Part shown: positions 52,175 through 62,853 of the stretch, piece after piece
How the letters are laid out: the number at the start of each line of letters is the position of its first letter
Position numbering within the stretch: position 1 is the stretch's first letter
NCBI RefSeq assembly: GCF_027579695.1
Contig: NC_083582.1
Location: forward strand, 32,604,464 to 32,668,463
DNA: 64,000 nt
Source: Neoarius graeffei
Lineage: Eukaryota > Chordata > Actinopteri > Siluriformes > Ariidae
Direction of reading: 5' to 3'
The notes under the pieces: model-generated
The model's database searches: none
Told to the model about the DNA's origin: nothing
The model's input: the letters and a program-made list of their open reading frames with translations, nothing else
Made by a program: the position numbers and the translations under genes

Positions 52175-52858
52175 GACTCTCACTGGTTCTGGAAACTCAG
52201 TGTCTTTTACAACAGCGTGCAAATGTCCACTTAGCGCTGCTCTTCTCTCCTGCAGCTCACTGCTCCTCTCACATGTGTTGTTTTTTTTTTTCCTCTCACA
52301 TGGCTCTCAAACCCAGGAAACCATCAGTGACGTAGGAATCGGATCAATTGGATCGAATCAAATCTGAGTCGTTTCAATTAAACGATTCATTCGGACTCGC
52401 ACGGGGGGAAAAAATCAGTCCAGTACTATAAAAACAAACGTAAACTTAAAGTTCCATTACTCGTTTTTGTTTTATATTTCTTAAGACGTTTTTTTTTTTA
52501 TTTTCGTGCTCAAATTATACCTTGAGAAGAATTCAGGAACGAGACACTACTTTTTTTTTAAGTTTATGGATAGCTTTTACGAGTAGCTAACTTGGTTAGC
52601 TACCATTAACACATTCAGGTTCTTTTGGTCATAAAAAAAAGGTTTTGTAAACAAAAGGTTGTGTGAATGTTGTAGAAATTATATCGACACAATAGTATCT
52701 GTAAGAATCAAAACAGGACAACTCGGTTCCCTTAAACGGGTAGTTCAAAGGAATCGAGTCCATAAAGTGAATCATGATGCTGGTGACAGACAGGAAGTGT
52801 AACAGCGTCTGTTTCCGCTCTGCCCTCAAGCAGTATGCAGGGGAGACACACACACTTT
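52175..52858 (-). promoter_or_regulatory. Presumed noc3l 5' UTR and promoter region
   Basis: Sequence upstream of the proposed start codon. I see no TATA box near 52200-52260 and no clear CpG island. A T-run at 52279 and AT-rich stretches follow. The promoter is inferred only from position. Confidence 0.3.
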
Positions 52859-53180
52859 TTTTTTTAAACACAAACTCTCTACAATACTTTTAACAAATCT
52901 GTCAAAAACCACAATCCCACCTCCTCTAATGAGTGGATTAAAGTATGTAAGACAAAGAAAATAAATAAAAGAAAACAAATATAACAAGGCGTTAGTACAA
53001 CTGATATGACAATATAAGTGAGCATAAGCTCCTAGCCTGGGCATTGTTAATTTTCTTGAGACATTTGTGAAATAAAGATGATTCCTGCTTAAGAACAGAC
53101 CATAATGGAGAGCACTTTCTAAATCGACATTTGTGTATGTAATATTTTGTAACTATAATGAGATTATTCACTAGAAACTC

Positions 53181-53553
53181 CATCCATCCATCCATCATCT
53201 CTAGCCGCTTTATCCTGTTCTACAGGGTCGCAGGCAAGCTGGAGCCTATCCCAGCTGACTATGGGCGAAAGGCGGGGTACACCCTGGACAAGTCGCCAGG
53301 TCATCACAGGGCCGACACATAGACACAGACAACCATTCACACTCACACCTACGGTCAATTTAGAGTCACCAGTTAACCTAACCTGCATGTCTTTGGATTG
53401 TGGGGGAAACCGGAGCACCCGGAGGAAACCCACGCGGACACGGGGAGAACATGCAAACTCCGCACAGAAAGGCCCTCGCCGGCCCCGGGGCTCGAACCCA
53501 GGACCTTCTTGCTGTGAGGCGACAGCGCTAACCACTACACCACCGTGCCGCCC
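53181..53553 (-). repeat. tRNA-headed SINE (tail A)
   Basis: Full-length copy inserted in the L1 remnant, with a CATCCATCCATCC tail in plus sense instead of the usual CTCATCTCATC. No clean duplication found. Confidence 0.88.
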
Positions 53554-54277
53554 CCTTATGTTTAATATATTCTTTTTAATTAATTGAACAAGGGATATTG
53601 TAATGTTCTGTCACTTTCTTATAAGTCTCGATGGAGCAATCCATATCATATTTAGTATTAAATTCACTTAATTCAAGTATATTGCCATTTCTATCCATAA
53701 TATGTAGAATAGACCATATCTGTTCTTCCATAAATATAGATTTCCTCCTACTTAATATAACTATTATTCCACAATGGGACATTATGAAGGCTGAAGTTAT
53801 GTTTAAAGATCAACTTCGACTGTAACAATACCTGTTGATGAAAGGTGGAGAGTCTAATAGGCAATTTAGGTATTTCCAAATCACATGTTAATAGAAACTT
53901 GATACCTCCAACTTTACTAAATACAAGTGTAGGTAATGAGAACCATATCTTTTCACCGTTTTTTTTAAAAGGATTGGAGCCATTTAATTTTTAAGGTCCC
54001 ATTCATGACTTCAAAATCAACTGCCTTTATGCCCCCCTCCTCATCATTTTTTAGCAAGTCCCCCTTTTTGATGTAGTGATGTTTGTTTCGCCAAATGAAA
54101 TTAAAGTTCATTCTATTAATTTCTTTAATGATCCTATCTCTAGAGAGTATGCTGGATAAATTAGCCTATATATAGATTCAATTTTAGTTAATATTGTCCT
54201 TCCAAACAATGTTAAATCTCTTTGCAACCAGTTACTTCGTATTTTTTTTTACATTTATCAACATTATTTTGGATATT

Positions 54278-54410
54278 GCCCTGTGATGACCTGGCGACTT
54301 GTCCAGGGTGTACCCCGCCTTTCGCCCATAGTCAGCTGGGATAGGCTCCAGCTCGCCTGCGACCCTGTAGAACAGGATAAAGCGGCTAGAGATAATGAGA
54401 TGAGATGAGA
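54278..54410 (+). repeat. 5'-truncated SINE with its own target duplication
   Basis: Only the last 133 bp of the tail-A SINE, from GCCCTGTGATGACCTGGCGA to the GATGAGATGAGA tail. It is flanked by TTTTGGATATT at 54267-54277 and 54411-54421. Truncation therefore happened during insertion. Confidence 0.9.
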
Positions 54411-54461
54411 TTTTGGATATTCTTTTTCCCGCTTGTATCTGAACATTTGGTGATCCAAATA

Positions 54462-56066
54462 CAACTCCGATTCCAAAAAAGTTGGGACAAAGTACAAATT
54501 GTAAATAAAAACGGAATGCAATGATGTGGAAGTTTCAAAATTCCATATTTTATTCAGAATAGAACATAGATGGCATATCAAATGTTTAAACTGAGAAAAT
54601 GTATCATTTAAAGAGAAAAATTAGGTGATTTTAAATTTCATGACAACACCACATCTCCAAAAAGTTGGGACAAGGCCATGTTTACCACTGTGAGACATCC
54701 CCTTTTCTCTTTACAACAGTCTGTAAACGTCTGGGGACTGAGGAGACAAGTTGCTCAAGTTTAGGGATAGGAATGTTAACCCATTCTTGTCTAATGTAGG
54801 ATTCTAGTTGCTCAACTGTCTTAGGTCTTTTTTGTCGTATCTTGCGTTTTATGATGCGCCAAATGTTTTCTATGGGTGAAAGATCTGGACTGCAGGCTGG
54901 CCAGTTCAGTACCCGGACCCTTCTTCTACGCAGCCATGATGCTGTAATTGATGCAGTATGTGGTTTGGCATTGTCATGTTGGAAAATGCAAGGTCTTCCC
55001 TGAAAGAGACGTCGTCTGGATGGGAGCATATGTTGCTCTAGAACCTGGATATACCTTTCAGCATTGATGGTGTCTTTCCAGATGTGTAAGCTGCCCATGC
55101 CACACGCACTAATGCAATCCCATACCATCAGAGATGCAGGCTTCTGAACTGAGCGCTGATAACAACTTGGGTCGTCCTTCTCCTCTTTAGTCCGAATGAC
55201 ACGGCGTCCCTGATTTCCATAAAGAACTTCACATTTTGATTCGTCTGACCACAGAACAGTTTTCCACTTTGCCACGGTCCATTTTAAATGAGCCTTGGCC
55301 CAGAGAAGACGTCTGCGCTTCTGGATCATGTTTAGATATGGCTTCTTCTTTGAACTATAGAGTTTTAGCTGGCAACGGCGGATGGCACGGTGAATTGTGT
55401 TCACAGATAATGTTCTCTGGAAATATTCCTGAGCCCATTTTGTGATTTCCAATACAGAAGCATGCCTGTATGTGATGCAGTGCCATCTAAGGGCCCGAAG
55501 ATCACGGGCACCCAGTATGGTTTTCCGGCCTTGACCCTTACACACAGAGATTCTTCCAGATTCTCTGAATCTTTTGATGATATTATGCACTGTAGATGAT
55601 GATATGTTCAAACTCTTTGCAATTTTACACTGTCGAACTCTTTTCTGATATTGCTCCACTATTTGTTGGCGCAGAATTAGGGGGATTGGTGATCCTCTTC
55701 CCATCTTTACTTCTGAGAGCCGCTGCCACTCCAAGATGCTCTTTTTATACCCAGTCATGTTAATGACCTATTGCCAATTGACCTAATGAGTTGCAATTTG
55801 GTCCTCCAGCTGTTCCTTTTTTGTACCTTTAACTTTTCCAGCCTCTTATTGCCCCTGTCCCAACTTTTTTGAGATGTGTTGCTGTCATGAAATTTCAAAT
55901 GAGCCAATATTTGGCATGAAGTTTCAAAATGTCTCACTTTCGACATTTGATATGTTGTCTATGTTCTATTGCGAATACAATATCAGTTTTTGAGATTTGT
56001 AAATTATTGTATTCTGTTTTTATTTACAATTTGTACTTTGTCCCAACTTTTTTGGAATCGGGGCTG
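54462..56066 (-). mobile_element. Tc1/mariner element, apparently complete
   Basis: 1605 bp. Ends CAACTCCGATTCCAAAAAAG and CTTTTTTGGAATCGGGGCTG in inverted relation, with TA outside (54460-54461, 56067-56068). No later insertion. It sits inside the L1 remnant. Confidence 0.95.
54682..55758 (-). CDS. Tc1-like transposase, intact 358-codon ORF
   Basis: Cut-and-paste transposase of the Tc1/mariner superfamily, acting on its own inverted repeats and TA targets. The first Met gives MTGYKKSILEWQRLSEVK; the usual start is probably the later Met-19 (MGRGSPIPLILRQQIVEQYQ), giving 340 aa, the family length. DNA-binding helix-turn-helix CKIAKSLNISSSTVHNIIKR, then the linker ICKG-like GQGRKTILGARDL. Catalytic triad WSDESKCEVLYG, FQHDNAKPHTASITAS and SPDLSPIENIW, with 34 residues between the second Asp and the Glu. 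No stop or frameshift. One oddity: MVWDCISACG has Asp where the family usually has Gly. Coding is intact; activity is unproven. Confidence 0.93.
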   Translation of the reverse strand: MTGYKKSILEWQRLSEVKMGRGSPIPLILRQQIVEQYQKRVRQCKIAKSLNISSSTVHNIIKRFRESGRISVCKGQGRKTILGARDLRALRWHCITYRHASVLEITKWAQEYFQRTLSVNTIHRAIRRCQLKLYSSKKKPYLNMIQKRRRLLWAKAHLKWTVAKWKTVLWSDESKCEVLYGNQGRRVIRTKEEKDDPSCYQRSVQKPASLMVWDCISACGMGSLHIWKDTINAERYIQVLEQHMLPSRRRLFQGRPCIFQHDNAKPHTASITASWLRRRRVRVLNWPACSPDLSPIENIWRIIKRKIRQKRPKTVEQLESYIRQEWVNIPIPKLEQLVSSVPRRLQTVVKRKGDVSQW

Positions 56067-56365
56067 TACCTAGGTATCTAATTTCTTTTTTGACCGGTAA
56101 ATTATATAGTGAAGTCTCAAAGCAGTCATGTACGGTATACTCGTAAGTTCAAATTTGTCCAGATTCAAACGCAGACCTGAGGCTTGAGAGAAAAGCTCTA
56201 TTGTTTCTAAGGCCAGTGGCATTTGTTCTTGATTTTTTTAGCAAGACTGTTGTATCATCAGCAAACTGACTTATGATTAATTTGTGGTTATTTATGTCTA
56301 ATCCTTCAATATTCAAATTTCTAACAATTATAGCTAATAATTCTGTTACTGCAACAAATAGAAGA

Positions 56366-56701
56366 AACCTTTATTTGTCACATGCACACATCAAGCACAG
56401 TGAAATTCATCCTCTGCATTTAACCCATCTGAAGCAGTGAACACACGCACACACACCCAGAGCAGTGGGCAGCCACACTAGAGCGCCCGGGGAGCAGTCA
56501 GAGGTCAGGAACCTTGCTCAAGGGCACTTCAGCCCAAGGCCACCCCCGTTGACCTAATTGCATGTCTTTGGACTGTGGGGGAAACCCATGCAGACAACAT
56601 GCAAACTCCACACAGAAAGGCCCTCGCCGGCCGCTGGGTTCGAACCTAGAACCTTCTTGCTGTGAGGCGACCATGCTAACAACCACACCACTTTGCCACC
56701 C
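56366..56701 (-). repeat. tRNA-headed SINE (tail B)
   Basis: Target duplication AATAGAAGA at 56357-56365 and 56702-56710. It lacks part of the shared core (the CACCCGGAGGAAACC segment is shortened). Inserted in the L1 remnant. Confidence 0.85.
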
Positions 56702-56793
56702 AATAGAAGAGGTGAGATGCTGCATCCCTGTCTAATACCTCTTTCTACTTTGAATCTAGGACATGTGCCTTCTGGTACACACACACACACACA

Positions 56794-57764
56794 CCCTGTG
56801 TCCGAAATCGCTCAGTCGTTCACTACTCCCTACTTCCTAAATAGGGAATTACTATATAGAGGACTATATAGTGAGCTCATTGGTAAAATGAAAAAAAAAA
56901 AGCTTTCGGACACTACTCAGTCGCCCTGGTATTTATGCCATTACTGTCGCACAATTAAAACATGCCAGATCAGTCGGCTGGTGGGTTTTCAAAATAATAA
57001 ATACGTGGATGTGTTTTTGTGATAAATCCATATTATACTGGGCGGCACGGTGGTGTAGTGGTTAGCGCTGTCGCCTCACAGCAAGAAGGTTCTGGGTTCG
57101 AGCCCCGGGGCCGGCGAGGGCCTTTCTGTGCGGAGTTTGCATGTTCTCCCCGTGTCCGCGTGGGTTTCCTCCGGGTGCTCCGGTTTCCCCCACAGTCCAA
57201 AGACATGCAGGTTAGGTTAACTGGTGACTCTAAATTGACCGTAGGTGTGAATGTGAGTGTGAATGGTTGTCTGTGTCTATGTGTCAGCCCTGTGATGACC
57301 TGGCGACTTGTCCAGGGTGTACCCCGCCTTTCGCCCGTAGTCAGCTGGGATAGGCTCCAGCTTGCCTGCGACCCTGTAGAAGGATAAAGCGGCTACAGAT
57401 AATGAGATGAGAATGAGATGAGATATTATACTGAGCATATAATTTCCCACATTAATCAATATAAAGTAGCTGCATCTTTCAGTTCTTTTTTTAAATCAAG
57501 GCTGAATACTTTCTTCTTTGCCGCTGCCTTTTATTAAATCAAACTTGAGGCTTTTGATTTGATTTCTTTCAGTGCGACCGCAATGCATGATGGGATATAC
57601 TGCTTTGGTTCGTGACCATCGGTTGTACACTATTTTTCGTGATGCATTGTGGGATACTTTGAGTGCACTATATAGCGTGTAAATAATCCTCACTAAGGTT
57701 TCGGACAGCGCTACAAAATGGCGTCCTCATATATAGTGAGTAGGGAACGATTTCGGACACAGGG
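56794..57764. mobile_element. CCCTGTGTCC-type MITE carrying a SINE
   Basis: Ends CCCTGTGTCCGAAATCGCTC and GAACGATTTCGGACACAGGG. Interior matches 10814-11389. Split by the SINE at 57041-57422. Confidence 0.85.
57041..57422 (+). repeat. tRNA-headed SINE (tail A), full length
   Basis: Perfect 11-bp duplication ATATTATACTG at 57030-57040 and 57423-57433, within the MITE. Confidence 0.93.
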
Positions 57765-58368
57765 ACACTGATCTCGATGTAAAATATCTGGAGAGCTGTA
57801 GAGACGAGTGAAGCCATCTGTCCACCATCTTACCACTCACATTGCGTGTATTTGGCTTGTGTATTAAAGCGTCGTATCTGATCAAATTTGCCCCAAGAAA
57901 AGTCTCTCCTGACTTTTTTCCCCCTTCATTACCTCCTTTTACTTTCTCAATGTTACCCCCCATTCCCTATATATCTTTATAGCGCTCTGCTTCACTGTTA
58001 TTGTTTTTCCCTTTTCCAGTTCAGTCTCTGATCATTTTTTGAATGGCTGTTTTACGACTGTAATTATTTTTACGGAGATTATTTCAGTTTTTCTCTGATA
58101 CAGTGCATCTTTCTCTTTCATATATTTCTTTTTCCTTTCTATTTAGGACATTAATATTCTGTGGATAATATGTGGAGTGTTTTGTCATGTTCTGTGTCTC
58201 CATGATGCTTTCTATTCTGTCATATTCCCTTCTTCTTTCTTTTAATTTATCTTGTTGTATTGTCATGACTGTCGATTCTTTTCTACAAACTAAAAAAGAA
58301 TATGTGTAGCATTTTGTCATATTCTTTTCTATCTTCAAAATGCTTTCTATTTGATCATATTCCCTTCT
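57765..58368. other. Upstream flank, AT-rich, no gene seen
   Basis: Repeated TTCTATTCTGTCATATTCCC-like phrases from 58190 to 58370 and again at 58740-58960 suggest a degenerate short tandem array split by the SINE. Confidence 0.5.
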
Positions 58369-58738
58369 CATCTCATCTCATTATCTCTAGCCGCTTTATC
58401 CTTCTACAGGGTCGCAGGCAAGCTGGAGCCTATCCCAGCTGACTACGGGCGAAAGGCGGGGTACACCCTGGACAAGTCGCCAGGTCATCACAGGGCTGAC
58501 ACATAGACACAGACAACCATTCACACTCACACCTACGGTCAATTTAGAGCCACCAGTTAACCTAACCTGCATGTCTTTGGACTGTGGGGGAAACCGGAGC
58601 ACCCGGAGGAAACCCACGCGGACACGGGGAGAACATGCAAACTCCGCACAGAAAGGCCCTCGCCGGACCCGGGGTTCGAACCCAGGACCTTCTTGCTGTG
58701 AGGCGACAGCGCTAACCACTACACCACCGTGCCGCCCC
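58369..58738 (-). repeat. tRNA-headed SINE (tail A), full length
   Basis: Perfect 13-bp duplication CATATTCCCTTCT at 58356-58368 and 58739-58751. Confidence 0.93.
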
Positions 58739-58969
58739 CATATTCCCTTCTGTTCTCTTATAATGTACTCTATTATATTGTCCTAATGTCTATCCTATTC
58801 TATATTATTATGTCATGTTCTCTTCTGTGACCATGCACGCTATTCTCTATGTTCTATCTTAATATATACTAATTTGTCATATTCTATTCTCTCCTAAGGT
58901 ATCCTACTCTATGCTATTCTATTGTCTTTTTCTATCCACAATACATTATACCATCATTCCTAGTCCTGG

Positions 58970-59460
58970 GTATGACTTTAAACTGCAACCGGTGGTGAGT
59001 CTCAGGTCCGGGAGGACTTGGGTATTGGGGAAAGCGGAGTTACCCCTTAATCACCATTGCTCCCAGGTCCGCTCTGACCCAGAGTGGTAGCACCTGCCTG
59101 GGTTCCAGCTATGGGTTAAATAGTACATCACCAATAAGGCGCTGGCAGCAGGGTGCTTTTTGGTGCAATATGGTAGATGAACCCAACAGGGTCAATGGCA
59201 CACCACCTGATGGCATGCGGAAGAGCCACTCAAATGGCCAATGGATGGCATCACTTGGCAAGTCAGTTGTCACTGTGGGGCAACTTCCATACCTGTCAGG
59301 TCTGTGGCACTTTTGTGCACCACTTGGCATCAGGTCTGGAGGTCCAGAGAGACAACACGATGGCGGCATGACATCGTTTGTCTTACCTTACTGTGCAAGG
59401 CGCTTCGTAAGGAAATTGCGGCCTATCTGCGTATCCTACAGCCGCCGCCGACGACTATTT
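58970..59460 (+). other. Unassigned sequence with a 152-codon ORF
   Basis: ORF 59170-59628 begins MVDEPNRVNGTPPDGMRKSH, with GQWMASLGKSVVTVGQLPYL. The tone is that of a transposon 5' region and I cannot place it. The reverse strand and other frames are also open nearby, which lowers confidence that it is coding. Confidence 0.3.
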
Positions 59461-59539
59461 AGGACAGTTCATTCTCACACTCATGTCTTAACATTGTTTA
59501 TGGGTCACATAATTCACATCACACATGAATCGATCCTGA

Positions 59540-59661
59540 GAGAGTTCAATAATTTATTTGCTTCTTTCACATATCCCAGAATCCACTGCACAATTGGGAA
59601 CGTCCAGTGGCCATGCCCAGGCTGCTGATAACAGTACAAAAACCAAATACTGGGCTATATA
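59540..59661 (+). repeat. Left arm of an inverted pair
   Basis: Includes CCCAGAATCCACTGCACAAT and CCAAATACTGGGCTATATAA. Mirrored at 62298-62431. Confidence 0.75.
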
Positions 59662-60867
59662 ATCAAGTCAAGTCAAGTTTATTTGTATAGCGCTTTTAAC
59701 AATAAACATTGTCGCAAAACAGCTTTACAGAATTTGAACGACTTAAAACATGAGCTAATTTTATCCCTAATCTATCCCCAATGAGCAAGCCTGCGGCGAC
59801 GGTGGCAAGGAAAAACTCCCTCAGACGACATGAGAAAGAAACCTCGAGAGGAACCCGACTCAAAAGGGAACCCATCCTCATTTGGGCGACAACAGACAAC
59901 ATGACTATAACATTAACAGTTTTAACATAAAGTCAGCTTTGTTGATGCTATAAACCCCCCACCGACGGAAACCCGAGCGCAAAACCGTTCATGACAACTG
60001 CAGTCCTAAAGCCAGCAAGTCAACTGCAGTCCCCAGCCACAAAAGCACCACTGCAAGAGTCCAGAGCGCACTGCAAAAAATAAAAATCTTAGGAAGTTTA
60101 TTTGTCTATTTTCAAGTCAAAACATCTAGCCACCCTTATTATAAGACATAATTGCCCAACAAGCAAAACCTCATTTAGCTAGAAAGGCTAGTTTTTAGAC
60201 AGTCCATCTTGAAAATCTTGTATAGACAAAATGTCTTGAAAAAGTCTTATTTGGAGCACCTTTGAGAATAAAACAAGTTTTTTTTAAAACAAGTAAGTAC
60301 ATTTTGTCAAATGCGGTTCATCTTGTTTCAAGAAAAAAAAACAAAGTATGTTTGTTTTGGGAATAAATGAACTTGAATCTTGCCCCCAAAATGCACTGTT
60401 GCTTTGGCGTTGTGTAAGCACTGTAAGTCAAAATGCGTAGACGTTTTTTTTTTTTGTGCCTGATCTTGTAAACCCCTCGTACACATAAATAGTCAGTGCC
60501 TCCAAAATGCACTGTTGCTTTGGTGTCGTGTAAGCACTGCAAGTCAAAATGCGTAGACTTTATTTTTTTATTTTTTATTTTATTTTTTTTTTTGGTGCCT
60601 GAGGTCCTGGGGAAGTGGAATCTTAAGAGATGTTTTAACGTTTGAATGTTGAAATGGGAAAAAAAAAATTGTTGCAGTGCTACACATGTCGTCAACTTGA
60701 TTCAAGATAGTCTCTGGTCTCATATCTAGAGTATTTTACTAATTACAGGTCACAAAAGGAGAATCTTTTAAGCTAGCAATGCTTAGTTGTAGAATTTAAC
60801 AATCCTAATATTAGTATATTTATCTTAAATTCAGTTTTTACTGCTAAGCTTTTGTCATCCACTTTGG

Positions 60868-61003
60868 CTTAGGTGGATAAGGCGCCATACCATAAATCCG
60901 AGGACCCTGGTTCGATTCTGAACTGAGGTCATTTCCCAATCCCTCCCTGTCTCTACACTGTCCTATCCAATAAAGGTGGAAAAGGCCCCCCAAAAAATCT
61001 TTT
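60868..61003 (+). repeat. Short tRNA-derived SINE (fourth family), copy 2
   Basis: A box TTAGGTGGATAAGGCGCCAT, B box GGTTCGATTCT, tail CCAATAAAGGTGGAAAAGGC. Matches 42300-42457. Confidence 0.8.
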
Positions 61004-61084
61004 TTAAAAAATGGCTAAATGTAAGAAGTATGATCTTGTTATAAGAACTATTTTGATTATTTTGAGTTAATCAGATCTCACATA

Positions 61085-61452
61085 GGCGGCACGGTGGTGT
61101 AGTGGTTAGCGCTGTCGCCTCATAGCAAGAAGGTCCGGGTTCGAGCCCCGGGGCCGGCGAGGGCCTTTCTGTGTGGAGTTTGCATGTTCTCCCTGTGTCT
61201 GCGTGGGTTTCCTCCGGGTGCTCCGGTTTCCCCCACAGTCCAAAGACATGCAGGTTAGGTTAACTGGTGACTCTAAATTGACCGTAGGTGTGAATGTGAG
61301 TGTGAATGGTTGTCTGTGTCTATGTGTCAGCCCTGTGATGACCTGGCGACTTGTCCAGGGTGTACCCCGCCTTTCGCCCGTAGTCAGCTGGGATAGGCTC
61401 CAGCTTGCCTGCGACCCTGTAGAAGGATAAAGCGGCTACAGATAATGAGATG
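61085..61452 (+). repeat. tRNA-headed SINE (tail A), full length
   Basis: Perfect 12-bp duplication AGATCTCACATA at 61073-61084 and 61453-61464. Confidence 0.93.
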
Positions 61453-61845
61453 AGATCTCACATAATAAGTTCCCCAATCTTATTTTGGAATTATTTCATC
61501 TAAAAGCAGGTTAGATTTTTCATCTTACTTTAAGAACTCTTACCAAGTCAAATTTGACAAGTTCCATTGGCAGATTTTTTTCACCTGATTCAAGCAAATA
61601 TGCTTTGTTTTAATCTTTTATTTCTTATTTTTGAAAGGCCATTTTTTGCAGTGCGTCCTCCAGGCACAACCCCTAACTGTCCACATGGGGCCGTCCTCTA
61701 CAGGAGCGATGCGATGAGACTCCAGCCAGACACAGGGCACCAGGATGGATCAGGCAGGTCCGAGGAGCAGAAGAGGTCAGGATCTCGATCCCAGGACCGA
61801 CATGTAACTCAGAGGGACAGGTTTGGGGGGGGACTGAAATAATCA

Positions 61846-62297
61846 GTTCCAATATTCAAATATCAGATGTTCAAATATTAATTACAGGCTCACATGATCT
61901 CAGATTTTTTCAACATAAATACTGCTCAAAATGATTGCACATTTACAATGACTCATCAGTGTAAACATTAATAACGTATGTTGTCAGCCAGAGTTATAGT
62001 GCTGAGTAGCTGAACATGCATTTCACGTAAACAGTGCAGAGAGTGAAAGTGAAAGGGCTAGATGGGTGATGATATCAGGATGACTGATGAAAAGCTTCTG
62101 TGCTGACGAAAAATACCAAGGGACCAGTAACTAGACGTATAAAAGCAATCTAATAACGTCACATTTCAGCTTGCATCCGATATTTGAACATCAAAACTGA
62201 TGACAAATTGTAAATGTGTAATCATGTAGAGCAAATATGAATAATGAAAAAAATCTTTGAGACCATGGAAACCTGCAATAATATTTGAACATCGAAA
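61846..62297. other. AT-rich stretch, no gene seen
   Basis: ATTTGAACATCAAAACTGAT at 62183 and ATTTGAACATCGAAACTGAT at 62284 are near-identical short direct repeats. Nothing else recognised. Confidence 0.4.
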
Positions 62298-62431
62298 CTG
62301 ATTATACAGCCCAGTATTTGGTTTTTGTACCGTTATCAGCAGCCTGGGCCTGACCACCAGACATTCCCAACCAAGCAGTGGATTGTGGGATACGTGAAAG
62401 GCTTGAATAGATTATTCCTCAGTGCTCACAC
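62298..62431 (-). repeat. Right arm of the inverted pair
   Basis: Reverse complement of 59540-59661: ATTATACAGCCCAGTATTTG, TTATCAGCAGCCTGGGC and GTGGATTGTGGGATACGTGA. Confidence 0.75.
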
Positions 62432-62435
62432 TAAT

Positions 62436-62801
62436 ATCTCATCTCATCTCATTCTCATTATCTCTAGCCGCTTTATCCTTCTACAGGGTCGCAGGCAAGC
62501 TGGAGCCTATCCCAGCTGACTAGGGGCAAAAGGCGGGGTACACCCTGGACAAGTCGCCAGGTCATCACAGGGCTGACACATAGACAACCATTCACACCTA
62601 CGATCAATTTAGAGTCACCAGTTAACCTAACCTGCATGTCTTTGGACTGTGGGGGAAACCGGAGCACCCGGAGGAAACCCACGTGGACACGGGGAGAACA
62701 TGCAAACTCCACACAGAAAGGCCCTCGCCGGCCCCGGGGCTCGAACCCAGGACCTTCTTGCTGTGAGGCGACAGCGCTAACCACTACACCACCGTGCCGC
62801 C
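62436..62801 (-). repeat. tRNA-headed SINE (tail A)
   Basis: Full head and tail; the CACTCACATTCACAC block is shortened. No clean duplication. Confidence 0.88.
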
Positions 62802-62853
62802 TAGAATAATTTATTGTTTTGTTATAATTATTCAGTAAATTGTAATTAATTTA

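Larger units (their letters stand above)
49717..51772 (+). pseudogene. Tc1-like transposase, interrupted and frameshifted
   Basis: N-terminal part [20 protein letters not shown] and [17 protein letters not shown], then a stop. It continues in another frame with [20 protein letters not shown] and [17 protein letters not shown]. After the SINE it resumes [20 protein letters not shown], with [16 protein letters not shown] and [16 protein letters not shown] (DD34E), ending HGKGAPTKY. The C-terminal 150 residues are open. Confidence 0.9.
49447..52042 (+). mobile_element. Tc1/mariner element carrying a SINE that carries a hAT
   Basis: Ends GTGCATCTCAAAAAATTAGA and its inverse ending TTTTGAGATGCAC, flanked by TA (49445-49446, 52043-52044). 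It is interrupted at 50126-51244 by a SINE. Confidence 0.93.
52859..56790 (-). pseudogene. L1-like LINE ORF2 remnant, carrying four insertions
   Basis: Minus strand from 56790: FKVERGIRQGCSISPLLL (reverse transcriptase), then ISQFADDTTVLLKKS with the catalytic DD, then the C-terminal LELSEFNTKYDMDCSIETYK at 53576-53782 and YYIHKCRFRKCSPLW near 53130. It ends in an A-run at 52868-52859. The order fits L1/Tx1-type fish LINEs. It is broken by a type B SINE (56366), a Tc1 (54462), a short SINE (54278) and a SINE (53181), and has many frameshifts. The region 5' of the reverse transcriptase motif is missing. Confidence 0.8.
60069..61653. mobile_element. Element with CACTGCAAAAAAT ends, carrying two SINEs
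   Basis: CACTGCAAAAAATAAAAATC at the left, ATTTTTTGCAGTG at the right. It carries a segment repeated in tandem near 60388-60440 and 60500-60560 (AAATGCACTGTTGCTTTGG), and SINEs at 60868-61003 and 61085-61452. Target duplication unclear. Confidence 0.7.
59664..61845 (-). repeat. Dispersed repeat (same family as 48458-48985), split
   Basis: Parts 59664-60068 and 61654-61845. It opens with AAGTCAAGTTTATTTGTATA and ends AGGACCGACATGTAACTCAG. The interruption is the element at 60069-61653. Confidence 0.7.

Noticed and set aside
57780-57850. ATG near 57826 as an alternative noc3l start
   Set aside because: No donor in phase 0 follows, and the region is flanked by MITE sequence.
59170-59628. 152-codon ORF as a host gene
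   Set aside because: No recognisable domain, other frames are also open here, and the area is repeat-rich; left as unassigned.
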